A stretch of 64,000 bases of DNA from Streptomyces tibetensis. GTDB taxonomy: Bacteria; Actinomycetota; Actinomycetes; Streptomycetales; Streptomycetaceae. The stretch spans positions 248,001-312,000 of the forward strand of contig NZ_SZVW01000006.1 in the NCBI RefSeq assembly GCF_007655005.1, given 5' to 3'. Position 1 is the stretch's first letter. Every line of letters starts with the position of its first letter. The notes under the pieces were generated by a model. That model was given only the letters and a program-made list of their open reading frames with translations, was not told where the DNA came from and made no database searches. Below are positions 26,949-35,126 of this stretch, in pieces. Position numbers and translations under genes: made by a program.

Positions 26949-28028
26949 TCACCGCCGTGCGTCGACGGCGGCGAAGAGCACGCCGGCCCACGCCGCGTCC
27001 TGCTGAGACTGGATCCGGAAGGTGGCCTGGTCCCCGCTGTGCTCCAGGGCGCTTCCGAGGTCGAACACGTCGGAGTCGTAGCCCAGGGTGTTGGCGTAGG
27101 CGGGCACACGTGACGCATCCGCCCCGGGCTCGCTGATGGTGGAGTTGAGGACGTCGTCGCGGGGGTTGGCGGCGTTGGTGAGGGCGTACCCGGACTGGCC
27201 GGTCGTCACGGTGAGCGAGTCTCCGCCGGTGCCGCGGTCGCCGTTGTACGTCACCAGGCCCGCACGGCCCCACGCGCCCGCGGGGAAATCGAGGCCGCCG
27301 AGGCCGATCTCCACGGCCCCCAGCGGGGTGAAGCCGTCCCAGACCGTGAGGTGCCGCAGCGGCTCCGCCGGGTTCTCGTAGGCCACCACGAGCGTCCAGC
27401 CGCCCCAGGCCCCGGCCGTGGATCTGCCCATGGCGATGTTGATCTGCGCCACGGTGTACAGACCCGGGCCGCCCTCCCGCACCAGCCGGGTCACGTCGGC
27501 CGAGGCCTGGAAGGCGTCCATGCCGTCCATGACGCGGTGTCCGACCGTCGTGTCCGCGAGCAACTCCTTGTACTCGCCGCCGGGTTCGGCGATCAGCACG
27601 CGCCCGTTGTCCTGCGGCGGCTTCTGCTCGCCCACGCGGAGATTTCCACCCCAGTACAGGCGCGCGTGCGTCACCCGGGAGCCGCTGGGCAGACGGACCT
27701 CCCCGCGGGAGGAGTTGTAGGTGTTGGCGTCGCGGTCGACGTCGACGTAGAACATGTCGAAGTCGCCGTTCACACCGGGGCCGCCTCCCCGGACCTCCGG
27801 ACACGAAGAGCTCTGGTCCGTGCGGCAGGTGATCGATGCGTTGGCGGCGCGTACGATGCCGCCGTGCTGGAGCGCGTGGTACCGCTCGGTGAAGCTGAGG
27901 CTCTCGGCCTCCGGTGAGGGGGCGGCAGCCGGCGCGGCCGCGGGGGAGCTGCCCGCTGCCCACACGGCGGCAAGGGCGAGGACGCCCACGGTCGCGCGGC
28001 GGAACAGCGGGCCCAGGGAATGGCGCAT
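26949..28028 (-). CDS. secreted DUF3344-type protein, first gene of EPS operon
   Basis: The product is 359 aa from ATG 28028; an in-frame ATG at 28133 is less likely because it would bury the signal peptide. A Sec signal (RRATVGVLALAAVWAAGSSP) is followed by a beta-rich domain with VRAANASITCRTDQ, DMFYVDVDRDANTYNSS, THARLYWGGNL and GRAGLVTYNGDRGT, the pattern of DUF3344 proteins. Function is unknown. As the first gene of the EPS operon it may be a matrix or wall-associated protein. Confidence 0.7.
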   Translation of the reverse strand: MRHSLGPLFRRATVGVLALAAVWAAGSSPAAAPAAAPSPEAESLSFTERYHALQHGGIVRAANASITCRTDQSSSCPEVRGGGPGVNGDFDMFYVDVDRDANTYNSSRGEVRLPSGSRVTHARLYWGGNLRVGEQKPPQDNGRVLIAEPGGEYKELLADTTVGHRVMDGMDAFQASADVTRLVREGGPGLYTVAQINIAMGRSTAGAWGGWTLVVAYENPAEPLRHLTVWDGFTPLGAVEIGLGGLDFPAGAWGRAGLVTYNGDRGTGGDSLTVTTGQSGYALTNAANPRDDVLNSTISEPGADASRVPAYANTLGYDSDVFDLGSALEHSGDQATFRIQSQQDAAWAGVLFAAVDARR

Positions 28029-28428
28029 GACCGGTCGTTGCCCTTTCGGAACAGGTGGCCGTGGCAGATCGCCACGAGTGCGATGTGTCCGCGCTGAGGA
28101 GTGCGTCGGGCGGTTCGCAACTCTAGTCATCAACCGGACATAGTCGATGAAATTCGGCGAAACCTGACAGTGTGTCGGAATCGTGAAAGCGCGAGTCTCT
28201 GCTGCTTCCGGCCGTCGGCCTGCCCCTCGGGAACCGCCCTCCGCTCCGCGCGGGCCGCCGCATTGCTCCGTCAGGGCACTGAGCGGTGCGCCCTCACAAA
28301 CCGTCTGATCAGCCCTGACGTGGCGAAAGGGGGAATTGCGGAATCCCGGAAAGCGTATGAGCGGTTGCAGGAAGTCGTGGGTGCTTTCACGGTGGGCTCA
28401 AGATCCAACGCCGTCGAAAGGAATTCCC
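28029..28428. other. divergent promoter region, 400 nt
   Basis: The stretch lies between the minus-strand DUF3344 gene and the plus-strand secreted-protein gene, so it must hold both promoters. No credible ORF or clear palindromic operator was seen. An AT-richer patch near 28125-28200 is the most likely promoter zone for the EPS operon. Confidence 0.45.
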
Positions 28429-29151
28429 ATGTGTGCTCTGCCCGTGCGGCGCATCGCGTCCGGTGCGCTCTGCGCCGCCCTTCTGGTCGGGATCACCGGC
28501 CCCGTCGCCATGGCGGCCGAATCGTCCCGCGGGCACGGCCATGTGGCGCCCGAGGCCCGGCTTCCCGGCGTGGAGGCGCGGCTCGCGCAGATCGAGAAAC
28601 TGAACTGGGGCGAGCTCACCCCCGTCGCCGACCTGCTGACGACTGTGCTCCGGAACAACAACGGCACACTGCCTCCGGCGGAGGCCAGGAAGCTCGGAGC
28701 CGCCGCGAAGACCGCCCTGACCGAGGCGGCCGCCAAGCGGACGCGAACCCCGCTCATGTCGACGGTGGTGCGGCTACCCGCTCCCGCCCTGCCCGTCGCG
28801 GTACCCGGGGTGCCGGTGCCGCGCGCCGCCGACCCCGTGACCGACCTGCTGGACGTCGTGGTCGGAGCGGTCGACGGCCTCCTGGAGGCGATCACCTCGC
28901 GTGTTGACGGCGTCCTTCCCTCGGTCGACGGTTTGCTGACCGGAGTGGACGACCTCCTGGCCGCGCTGGACGAAGGTGGCCTGTCGCTCCCGGACGAATC
29001 CGATGCGTCGGCACCGTCCGAGGAGTCGTCCGCCGAGCCGGCCGGCCCGTCGTCGACATCGGAACCCGCCGAGACGGCTGTCACGCTCCCCGAGCTCTCG
29101 GAGATTCCGGAGATCCAGCTGCTGACGCCGGTCGTGCCGCCCACTTCTTGA
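28429..29151 (+). CDS. secreted protein of unknown function
   Basis: The product is 240 aa from ATG 28429 with AAAGGA upstream. A signal peptide ends near PVAMAA. The mature part has a helical N-half (LPGVEARLAQIEKLNWGEL), a segment DPVTDLLDVVVGAVDGLLEA with repeated L-D-G-L/V heptad-like patterns (VDGVLPSVDGLLTGVDDLL), and a Ser/Glu/Pro-rich C-terminus. No cysteines other than in the signal region, no sorting signal and no catalytic motif were seen. I do not recognise the family. Its place between EPS and tyrosinase genes suggests a surface role. Confidence 0.72.
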   Translation: MCALPVRRIASGALCAALLVGITGPVAMAAESSRGHGHVAPEARLPGVEARLAQIEKLNWGELTPVADLLTTVLRNNNGTLPPAEARKLGAAAKTALTEAAAKRTRTPLMSTVVRLPAPALPVAVPGVPVPRAADPVTDLLDVVVGAVDGLLEAITSRVDGVLPSVDGLLTGVDDLLAALDEGGLSLPDESDASAPSEESSAEPAGPSSTSEPAETAVTLPELSEIPEIQLLTPVVPPTS

Positions 29152-29386
29152 TCCAGAGCCCGTCAGTCGTGGTGCCGACCTCAGGGAGCGGCGCCACGAC
29201 TGTCGCTCTTCCCGCCCCACTTCGTGTTTCCTTCGGTTCCTTCCCGGCCCCGGTTCCGGTCTTTTAATAGATCTCGTATGAGGTATCGGCAATCTTCGGG
29301 ATCTCGGTTTCCGCCCAGACCAGGGCTCGTTAGGCACGGCGACAGAATCCCCTCCGGCGACGTGCGTTGCCGAAGAAAGGAACACG

Positions 29387-29965
29387 ATGAAGTCTCTGAA
29401 GGCTGCCGCCGTCTTTGCCGGGTCACTGATCGCCGCTGGATCCGCCACCCCCGCGATCGCCTACAACGCTCCTCAGCAGGCGCCGACCGGCTACAGCGCC
29501 CCCGACCAGGCGCCGGCTGCTCAGAGTGCTCCGTACTACGCGTCGGCTCCGCAGCAGGCTGCTCCGTACCAGGCCCCGGCTCCGCAGCAGGCTGCTCCGT
29601 ACCAGGCCCCGGCCCCGCAGGCTGCTCCGTACCAGGCGCCGGCTCCGCAGCAGGCTGCTCCGTACCAGGCCCCGGCCCCGCAGGCTGCTCCGTACCAGGC
29701 GCCGGCTCCGCAGCAGGCTGCTCCCTACCAGGCCCCGGCCCCGCAGCAGGCCCCGGCCCCCAGCCCCGCCCCGGAGCAGGCGCCCGCAGCGACGGAGGGC
29801 CACCGCGCCCGGGACCTGGCAGCCACCAGCATCAGCGGCGACGCGACCACCCGGGTTCCGCTCGATGTGACCGCCGAAGGTTCGAACGCGCTGCTCCCCA
29901 CGGCCAAGGAGGCTGTGGCTGCGCTGAATGAGGCCAAGCCGGCGCACGGCAACCTGTGGCTGTAG
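29387..29965 (+). CDS. secreted Pro/Ala/Gln repeat protein
   Basis: The product is 192 aa from ATG 29387 with AAAGGA upstream. A signal peptide (ending TPAIA) is followed by about seven tandem units of APYQAPAPQ(Q)A between residues ~45 and 125. A non-repetitive C-terminus (~residues 135-192) has the segment TRVPLDVTAEGSNALLP. The repeat unit alternates between 10 and 11 residues depending on one or two Gln. The repeat should be an extended, unstructured spacer that holds the C-terminal domain away from the wall. The family is unknown to me. Confidence 0.75.
   Translation: MKSLKAAAVFAGSLIAAGSATPAIAYNAPQQAPTGYSAPDQAPAAQSAPYYASAPQQAAPYQAPAPQQAAPYQAPAPQAAPYQAPAPQQAAPYQAPAPQAAPYQAPAPQQAAPYQAPAPQQAPAPSPAPEQAPAATEGHRARDLAATSISGDATTRVPLDVTAEGSNALLPTAKEAVAALNEAKPAHGNLWL
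29541..29755. repeat. 30/33-bp tandem repeats encoding APYQAPAPQQA
   Basis: Near-identical units of about 33 bp (cagcaggctgctccgtacca...) alternate with 30-bp units that lack one cag codon. The high nucleotide identity, beyond what the protein would require, points to recent expansion or frequent slippage or recombination. Confidence 0.85.
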
Positions 29966-30200
29966 GGCCGAGACCCACCAGTCAGGAGGCGGTCCTCAGT
30001 GGTGCTGGGGGCCGTCTCCGTGTTTGTCCCACCCGGTGCAGCGACCGGACCGCTGCGAGACTCCTGGTGCATCGTCCTGACGGACACAGCGGTCGCCTTC
30101 CGCTGGTTCCCGTGTCACTGCAATGGCCGCGCCATGGTGACCGCCCCTCGGTGTTCCTCGGTTACGGCTATGGGACAACCGAAGGGACGTGGAGCGAATC

Positions 30201-30704
30201 ATGGTCGTCGACATCGGCGCGGTACCGGCCGGCGCCGCGGGTGCGGCACCGCGCCCGCCGCAGCCCGGAAGGGAACGAACCACACGGCGAAACGCGGTGC
30301 GAGGTCTGGCCGCGGGCGCACTCGCCGCGGTCATGGCCCGGTTCGCCACCGCTTCCCGACCTCGGCGCCCCGGTCCGGGGCCCGGGAACGCGATGCCCGA
30401 CACCCGCTTCGACGAGACCTACGGCGGCCGCCGCATCCGAGGTGTGCGGATCTCCGAGCGTGGTACGGCTGAGGCCGGCCGGTGGCTGGTCATGGTGGAC
30501 GGCCGACCGCTGCACCTGATGCGCCGGGCCGACGGTACCTGGCTGAGCATGGTCGACCATTACTGCTCCTACCGGTCACCGCTCGAGGCCGCCCGCGCGG
30601 CCGTCGACCAGCTCGGCCCCGGGCAACGACTGCGAGAGCCGGCCCGGAGCCCCGGAGGCACGGGGCATGTGCACACGGGAGGCCGGCATGGCGTACGTAC
30701 GTAA
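30201..30704 (+). CDS. melC1: tyrosinase cofactor/copper chaperone MelC1
   Basis: The product is 167 aa from ATG 30201, with GGAG 6 nt upstream. An N-terminal twin-arginine signal (TTRRNAVRGLAAGALAAVM) precedes the caddie domain with DETYGGRRIRGVRI, DGRPLHLMRRADGTWLSMVD and PLEAARAAVDQLG. The HLM and HY residues match those that handle copper in the S. castaneoglobisporus caddie protein. The His-rich loop I would expect is missing, and a Cys follows the Tyr (HYCSYRS). MelC1 delivers copper to MelC2 and carries it through the Tat system. The two genes overlap by 17 nt. Confidence 0.88.
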   Translation: MVVDIGAVPAGAAGAAPRPPQPGRERTTRRNAVRGLAAGALAAVMARFATASRPRRPGPGPGNAMPDTRFDETYGGRRIRGVRISERGTAEAGRWLVMVDGRPLHLMRRADGTWLSMVDHYCSYRSPLEAARAAVDQLGPGQRLREPARSPGGTGHVHTGGRHGVRT

Positions 30705-31554
30705 GGACGCCGGCATGCTCACCAAGGCCGAGCGGCGCCGCTTCGTCAGGGCGCTGCTGGAGGTCAAACGGCGGGGTGAGTACGAGGAGTTCGTGCGGAT
30801 GCACATCGAGTACTTCTCCGCGGACGGTGAGCACGGACTGCGCGCCGCGCACATGGCGCCGTCGTTCCTGCCCTGGCACCGCCGGTTCCTGCTCGATCTG
30901 GAGCGTGCGCTGCGCCGGGTGGACTCCTCCGTGACGGTGCCGTACTGGGACTGGACGCGCGACCGCACGACCACGTCCGCGCCATGGACGGCGGACCTCC
31001 TCGGCGGCAACGGGCGCCGATCCGACCACCAGGTGACGACCGGTCCGTTCGCTCACCGAGAGGGCAACTGGACCATCACGACAGGCGTGACCGACCTGCA
31101 GTTCCTCACCCGTGACCTCGGCCGCCGCCGCGCCCGGATCGACCTGCCCACCAAGGGCGAGCTGGAGTGGGCACTGAAGGACCCGGTGTACGACATGGCG
31201 CCCTGGAACTCGACGGTCCCCCGGGGTTTCCGCAACAAACTGGAAGGCTGGGGTGGCGGTCGAGGCGCCACCTCCTGGCACAACCACAACCGGGTGCACC
31301 GCTGGATCGGCGGGACGATACTCGGCGGGGCCTCCGTCAACGACCCCGTCTTCTGGCTGCACCACGCCTTCGTGGACCTCCAGTGGCATCGCTGGCAACT
31401 GCGTCACCGCAGGGCACGCTATCTTCCCGCCACGCCGCCGGGACAAGACGACGAGCAGTACGCCCGGATCGTGGCGAGACACCAGACACTGCCGCCGTGG
31501 GACGTGACACCGGACGAGCTGGAGGATGTCAGCCACATCTACCGGTACGCGTGA
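30688..31554 (+). CDS. melC2: tyrosinase MelC2
   Basis: The product is 288 aa from ATG 30688, preceded by GGAGG inside the end of melC1. It has no signal peptide of its own, as expected for a Tat hitch-hiker. The CuA histidines are H39, H55 (AHMAP) and H64 (LPWHRRF). The CuB histidines lie in HNHNRVHRWIGG (H200, H204) and FWLHHAFVD (H226). A type 3 copper oxidase of this kind hydroxylates monophenols and oxidises o-diphenols, leading to melanin. Length is slightly longer than the ~273 aa usual for the family. Confidence 0.95.
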   Translation: MAYVRKDAGMLTKAERRRFVRALLEVKRRGEYEEFVRMHIEYFSADGEHGLRAAHMAPSFLPWHRRFLLDLERALRRVDSSVTVPYWDWTRDRTTTSAPWTADLLGGNGRRSDHQVTTGPFAHREGNWTITTGVTDLQFLTRDLGRRRARIDLPTKGELEWALKDPVYDMAPWNSTVPRGFRNKLEGWGGGRGATSWHNHNRVHRWIGGTILGGASVNDPVFWLHHAFVDLQWHRWQLRHRRARYLPATPPGQDDEQYARIVARHQTLPPWDVTPDELEDVSHIYRYA

Positions 31555-31572
31555 GTGCGAAGCTTCACGGCA

Positions 31573-31603
31573 AGAGCCCCGGCGCTGAACGCGCCGGGGC
31601 TCT
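31573..31603. terminator. bidirectional terminator, melC2 / short chaplin
   Basis: A 13-bp perfect stem (agagccccggcgc with gcgccggggctct) and 5-nt loop lies between convergent genes ending at 31554 and 31620. Confidence 0.8.
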
Positions 31604-31619
31604 GGGGGGAACGGCAGGA

Positions 31620-31928
<309 letters not shown>

Positions 31929-32114
31929 CACGTTCTCCTTAGTGATTTCGAATGAGTGCGGCAGCGGCGCGCGACCGCACTGCCCGTTCAACGCGACGGC
32001 CGGGGGCCGGTCACGGCTGCCGAAACGATGGTTTTTTCATGAAAGTTGCGCCTGTGCGCGTTTTGTCTGTGAAGAGGCAGAAAAAATCGTCTACTGTCAG
32101 CGACTGTAAGTGAC

Positions 32115-32131
32115 CGATCCATCACGGATCG
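32115..32131 (+). promoter_or_regulatory. leader hairpin/operator of first tiny secreted gene
   Basis: The inverted repeat cgatcc-atcac-ggatcg lies 25 nt before the ATG at 32157. The same element, with one compensatory base-pair change (A-T to G-C), precedes the paralogue at 32661. Confidence 0.6.
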
Positions 32132-32156
32132 TGTTGACCCGAGAAACGGAGAAGTA

Positions 32157-32423
32157 ATGCGCAAGTTCCAGAAGGCCGCGGTCGTCGCGGCCATGCTCGG
32201 CAGCGTCAGCTTCCTCGGTGCTGGCGTCAGCCAGGCCTACGGTGGCGACAAGCCGAACGTGGACATCGACAGCGTCCAGTCCAACACCTGTGGCAACGAG
32301 AGCCAGTCGGGCGTCCTGAACATCGGCCGCGCCAACGTCCAGATCCTGGACATCCTGGCGAACCAGCCGGTCGACCAGAGCACCTCGGTGCCCTGCTCCA
32401 ACGCCTTCGGCATCGGTGGCTGA
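32157..32423 (+). CDS. tiny secreted two-cysteine protein, paralogue A
   Basis: The product is 88 aa from ATG 32157 with GGAG upstream. A signal peptide (ending GVSQA) is followed by a ~60-residue mature chain with cysteines in SNTCGNESQSGVLNIG and VPCSNAFG. The CGNESQ, VLNIG and VQILDILANQPVDQ segments resemble chaplins and rodlins in style (secreted, small, Asn/Gly/Val-rich, cysteine pair), but it is not a canonical chaplin. The paralogue at 32661 is ~75% identical. A fibre or matrix component is a reasonable guess only. Confidence 0.8.
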   Translation: MRKFQKAAVVAAMLGSVSFLGAGVSQAYGGDKPNVDIDSVQSNTCGNESQSGVLNIGRANVQILDILANQPVDQSTSVPCSNAFGIGG

Positions 32424-32444
32424 CGGTCGCTGACCAGGTGATCT

Positions 32445-32492
32445 GAGCGGGCCCCGTCGTCCGGACCGTGTGTCCGGGCGCGGGGCCCGCTC
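32445..32492 (+). terminator. terminator after paralogue A
   Basis: A 12-bp perfect stem (gagcgggccccg with cggggcccgctc) lies 22 nt after the stop, with a 24-nt loop. Confidence 0.65.
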
Positions 32493-32617
32493 GCCGTTGC
32501 GCGATCCGGCCGTGGGTGTCGCCGCGAACCCCGGCGGCCTCTCAAGAAAATTACGCGACTCGGCGTTTCGCCTGTCAAAAGCCGCGAACCTCTTCTAGTT
32601 TGAACACTGTCGGTAGG

Positions 32618-32634
32618 CGGTCCATCACGGACCG
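32618..32634 (+). promoter_or_regulatory. leader hairpin/operator of second tiny secreted gene
   Basis: The inverted repeat cggtcc-atcac-ggaccg lies 26 nt before the ATG at 32661. It has the same loop as the copy at 32115-32131, but the third base pair is G-C instead of A-T. Confidence 0.6.
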
Positions 32635-32660
32635 TGTGCGATGTGAGAAACGGAGAAGTA

Positions 32661-32927
32661 ATGCGCAAGTTCCAGAAGGCCGCGGTCGTCATGGCCGCGC
32701 TCGGCACCGTCACCTTCCTCGGCGCCGGCGTCAGCCAGGCCGGCGACGGGCCGGGCCTCGAGGTGGACAGCAAGCAGTCCAACTCGTGCGGCAACGAGGC
32801 CCAGTCGGGTGTCCTCAACATCGGCCGTATCAACGTACAGGTCCTGGACATCCTGGCGAACCAGCCCGTTGACCAGGGCAAGTCGGTGTCCTGCACCAAC
32901 GCCTTCGCCCTCGGCGGCGGTCACTGA
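32661..32927 (+). CDS. tiny secreted two-cysteine protein, paralogue B
   Basis: The product is 88 aa from ATG 32661. An ATG-less extension to 32634 is in frame but would break the shared leader layout. The signal peptide, the cysteine motifs SNSCGNEAQSGVLNIG and VSCTNAFA and the VQVLDILANQPVDQ segment closely follow paralogue A. The leader from the hairpin to the start codon is also duplicated, as are the first ~40 nt of coding sequence. Function is unknown. The duplication with its own leader and terminator suggests dosage or a heteromeric partner. Confidence 0.8.
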   Translation: MRKFQKAAVVMAALGTVTFLGAGVSQAGDGPGLEVDSKQSNSCGNEAQSGVLNIGRINVQVLDILANQPVDQGKSVSCTNAFALGGGH

Positions 32928-32938
32928 ACAGGTGATCC

Positions 32939-32986
32939 GGGCGGGCCTCGAGACTCGAACGAAGTTTCGGGATCCGGGGCCCGCCC
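32939..32986 (+). terminator. terminator after paralogue B
   Basis: A 9-bp stem (gggcgggcc with ggcccgccc) with a long loop lies just after the stop at 32927. Confidence 0.5.
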
Positions 32987-33059
32987 CTGGCTTTTGCCGA
33001 TGCAAGTTCTCGAAGGTCCCCGTCGTCCACTCGGGGAATCGCCGTAAAGGAGTATGGAC

Positions 33060-33335
33060 ATGCCGAATGCAAAGAGGATCGCAGTCGTAGCGGGAGTTCT
33101 GTGGAGCGTGGCTCTCCTCGGAACCGGGGCCGGCCAGGCCTTCGCCCTTGACGGCTCCGGCGGGTCCAATGGCTCTGGCAAGTGCGTCGATGACGGCAAG
33201 GGGAATGTTCGCTGCGTGCACGAGGCCGTATACCGCGACGGAGACGGAAACATCCACGTCGTTGCGAGCCAGGCGCAGAGCTGTTCAAGTGAGGGCTGCA
33301 GCAGCAGTGTCGTCATCGGTGGCAAGGACTCCTGA
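33060..33335 (+). CDS. small secreted protein of unknown function
   Basis: The product is 91 aa. ATG 33060 is preferred over ATG 33054 because AAAGGAG then has normal spacing. A signal peptide (VAGVLWSVALLGTGAGQAFA) is followed by a mature chain with four cysteines in two pairs (GKCVDDGKGNVRCVHE and QSCSSEGCSSS). The pattern suggests two small disulphide loops. No family was recognised. It follows the two tiny secreted paralogues on the same strand and ends at a strong bidirectional terminator. Confidence 0.72.
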   Translation: MPNAKRIAVVAGVLWSVALLGTGAGQAFALDGSGGSNGSGKCVDDGKGNVRCVHEAVYRDGDGNIHVVASQAQSCSSEGCSSSVVIGGKDS

Positions 33336-33404
33336 CGTCCGAGGCAGCCGAGGCGCCCTTGTTCACGCCGGCGCCTGTTGCGTAAGTCCACGCGTCGGTC
33401 AGAG

Positions 33405-33436
33405 ATGGCCGGGACCCGGTACCGGGTCCCGGCCAT
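33405..33436. terminator. 32-bp perfect palindrome, bidirectional terminator
   Basis: The arms 33405-33420 (atggccgggacccggt) and 33421-33436 are perfect reverse complements with no spacer. It lies between the convergent genes ending at 33335 and 33489. Confidence 0.7.
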
Positions 33437-33488
33437 TTGCGCGTGCCGAGGGCCGCTACCGCTCGCAGGCGGCGCCCGACGGGCGTGT

Positions 33489-34448
33489 TCAGGGCAGCCG
33501 TCGGACGGGCGCCCCCGCGAGGAACGCGCGGATGTCCTCGACCGCCTGCCCGTAGTACATCGCGTAGTTGGCCCGGGAGACGTAGCCGAGGTGCGGTGTG
33601 GCGAGGAGGCGGGGTGCCGTACGCATCGGGTGGTCCGCCGGAAGGGGCTCGATGTCGAAGACGTCCACGCCGGCGCCGGCGATACGGCCCGCGTGCAGGG
33701 CGTCGAGGAGGGCATCCTGGTCGACGATCGCCGCACGTGAGGTGTTGATGAGGTAGGCGGACGGTTTGAGCAGGGCGAGTTCGGGCCGGCCGAGCAGGCC
33801 GCGGGTGCGGTCGCCGAGGGCGAGGTGGACCGACACGAAGTCGCTGTCCGCCAGCAGCTCCTCCTTGGAGGGGGCGAGTTCGACGCCGACCTCGTCGGCA
33901 CGCTCCCGGGTGAGGTTCTGGCTCCAGGCCCCGACCCGCATGCCGAAGGCGAGCCCGACCCGTGCGACGCGGCTGCCGATCTTCCCCAGGCCGAGCAGCC
34001 CGAGACGCCGGCCGTGCAGATCGGCACCGACGGTGCTCTGCCAGGGGCCGCCGGAGCGCAGGGCGTTGCTCTCCTCGACGAGGCCGCGTGCGAGGCCGAG
34101 CAGCAGCGCCCAGGTCATTTCGACCGGCGGGGTGGAGGAACTGGCCGTGCCGCACACCGTGACGCCGTGGGCCTCGGCGGCCGCGTAGTCGATGACGGAG
34201 TTCCGCATGCCGGAGGCGACGATCAGTTTCAGCCGGGGCAGCCGGGCGATCAACGACCCGGGGAACGACACGCGTTCGCGCAGGGTCACGACGATGTCGA
34301 AGCCGGCCAGGGCGGCGACGAGGTCGTCCTCACCGTCGATGTGCCGGTCGAACGACACGACCTCCACGTCGTCCGCGACCACCGCCCAGTCGGCGACCTC
34401 GGTCGCCACCCTCTGGAAGTCGTCCAGTACAGCGCAGCGCAGCCGCAC
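33489..34448 (-). CDS. D-2-hydroxyacid dehydrogenase family protein
   Basis: The product is 319 aa from GTG 34448 with AAAGGGG upstream. The NAD-binding motif GLLGLGKIGSRVARVG lies near residue 150. The catalytic Arg lies in INTSRAAIVD, the Glu in VDVFDIEPLP and the His in TPHLGYVS. Such enzymes interconvert a 2-oxoacid and a D-2-hydroxyacid with NAD(H); members include 3-phosphoglycerate dehydrogenase and glyoxylate reductase. No ACT or other serine-feedback domain is present, so SerA is unlikely. It stands alone. Confidence 0.87.
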   Translation of the reverse strand: MRLRCAVLDDFQRVATEVADWAVVADDVEVVSFDRHIDGEDDLVAALAGFDIVVTLRERVSFPGSLIARLPRLKLIVASGMRNSVIDYAAAEAHGVTVCGTASSSTPPVEMTWALLLGLARGLVEESNALRSGGPWQSTVGADLHGRRLGLLGLGKIGSRVARVGLAFGMRVGAWSQNLTRERADEVGVELAPSKEELLADSDFVSVHLALGDRTRGLLGRPELALLKPSAYLINTSRAAIVDQDALLDALHAGRIAGAGVDVFDIEPLPADHPMRTAPRLLATPHLGYVSRANYAMYYGQAVEDIRAFLAGAPVRRLP

Positions 34449-34613
34449 GGCTTGCCCCTTTCACGGTGCAGGGTCCGGGTTCGGTTTCGGGTCGGCGTTC
34501 GGGGTCCATGATCGCGCGTGCCCCGGGCTGCGGAAAGTGGCAGAACCTCGACACGGCCTCGCGCCGACCCCTTCCCTTCGTCCCGAAGCGTTGGGGGTGA
34601 GCCTCGATCCGGA

Positions 34614-35030
34614 CTAGGGCTGCGAGGACCGGCCCTGTTGGTCAGGGAACTCACCGCGGGACTGACCACGGGACTCGTCGCGGAACTCGTCGAGCAGCTC
34701 GAAGAACAGCTCCATCGGAGGCCGGCCGGCGGCCTCGGCACTGCGCTCGATCACAGTCGGCCAGCCCAGAGAGGTCTGTTCACCCGTGCGCCGCTCCAGC
34801 CACAGGCTGAACGGACTCTGACCTCCCGGGCTCCAGAAGTCGAACGGCTCCTCGACGCCGTGCACGGCAAGGGCGATCCGGTATCCGGCCAGCATGGAAT
34901 CCAGATGCCGCAGCGACCTGTCACGCACCCACATGCCCGGCCGAAGTCGTACCTCGTCCAGGAGGTCGTACACATCGCGCATCGCGCTGAGCCGTTCGTG
35001 CGCGCTCAGGGCATTCTTCGCCGCCGTCAT
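34614..35030 (-). CDS. hypothetical protein
   Basis: The product is 138 aa from ATG 35030, with a weak RBS. It is soluble, with the segments YDLLDEVRLRPGMWVRDRSL, LAGYRIALAVHGV and PMELFFELLDEF, then a polar tail rich in Arg, Ser and Gln. The RPGMW...L..L..GY..A pattern is one I associate with conserved actinobacterial proteins of unknown function. It has no signal peptide, membrane span or catalytic motif. No function is proposed. Confidence 0.65.
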   Translation of the reverse strand: MTAAKNALSAHERLSAMRDVYDLLDEVRLRPGMWVRDRSLRHLDSMLAGYRIALAVHGVEEPFDFWSPGGQSPFSLWLERRTGEQTSLGWPTVIERSAEAAGRPPMELFFELLDEFRDESRGQSRGEFPDQQGRSSQP

Positions 35031-35126
35031 GGGGGGACCCTATGCCGAGCGCGACCGGCGAAAAGCCCTGTCCAAGGGAGGGTGGCGCACTCATGATCTG
35101 CCTGACGGTGTCCTGCAGGCGCGGTG

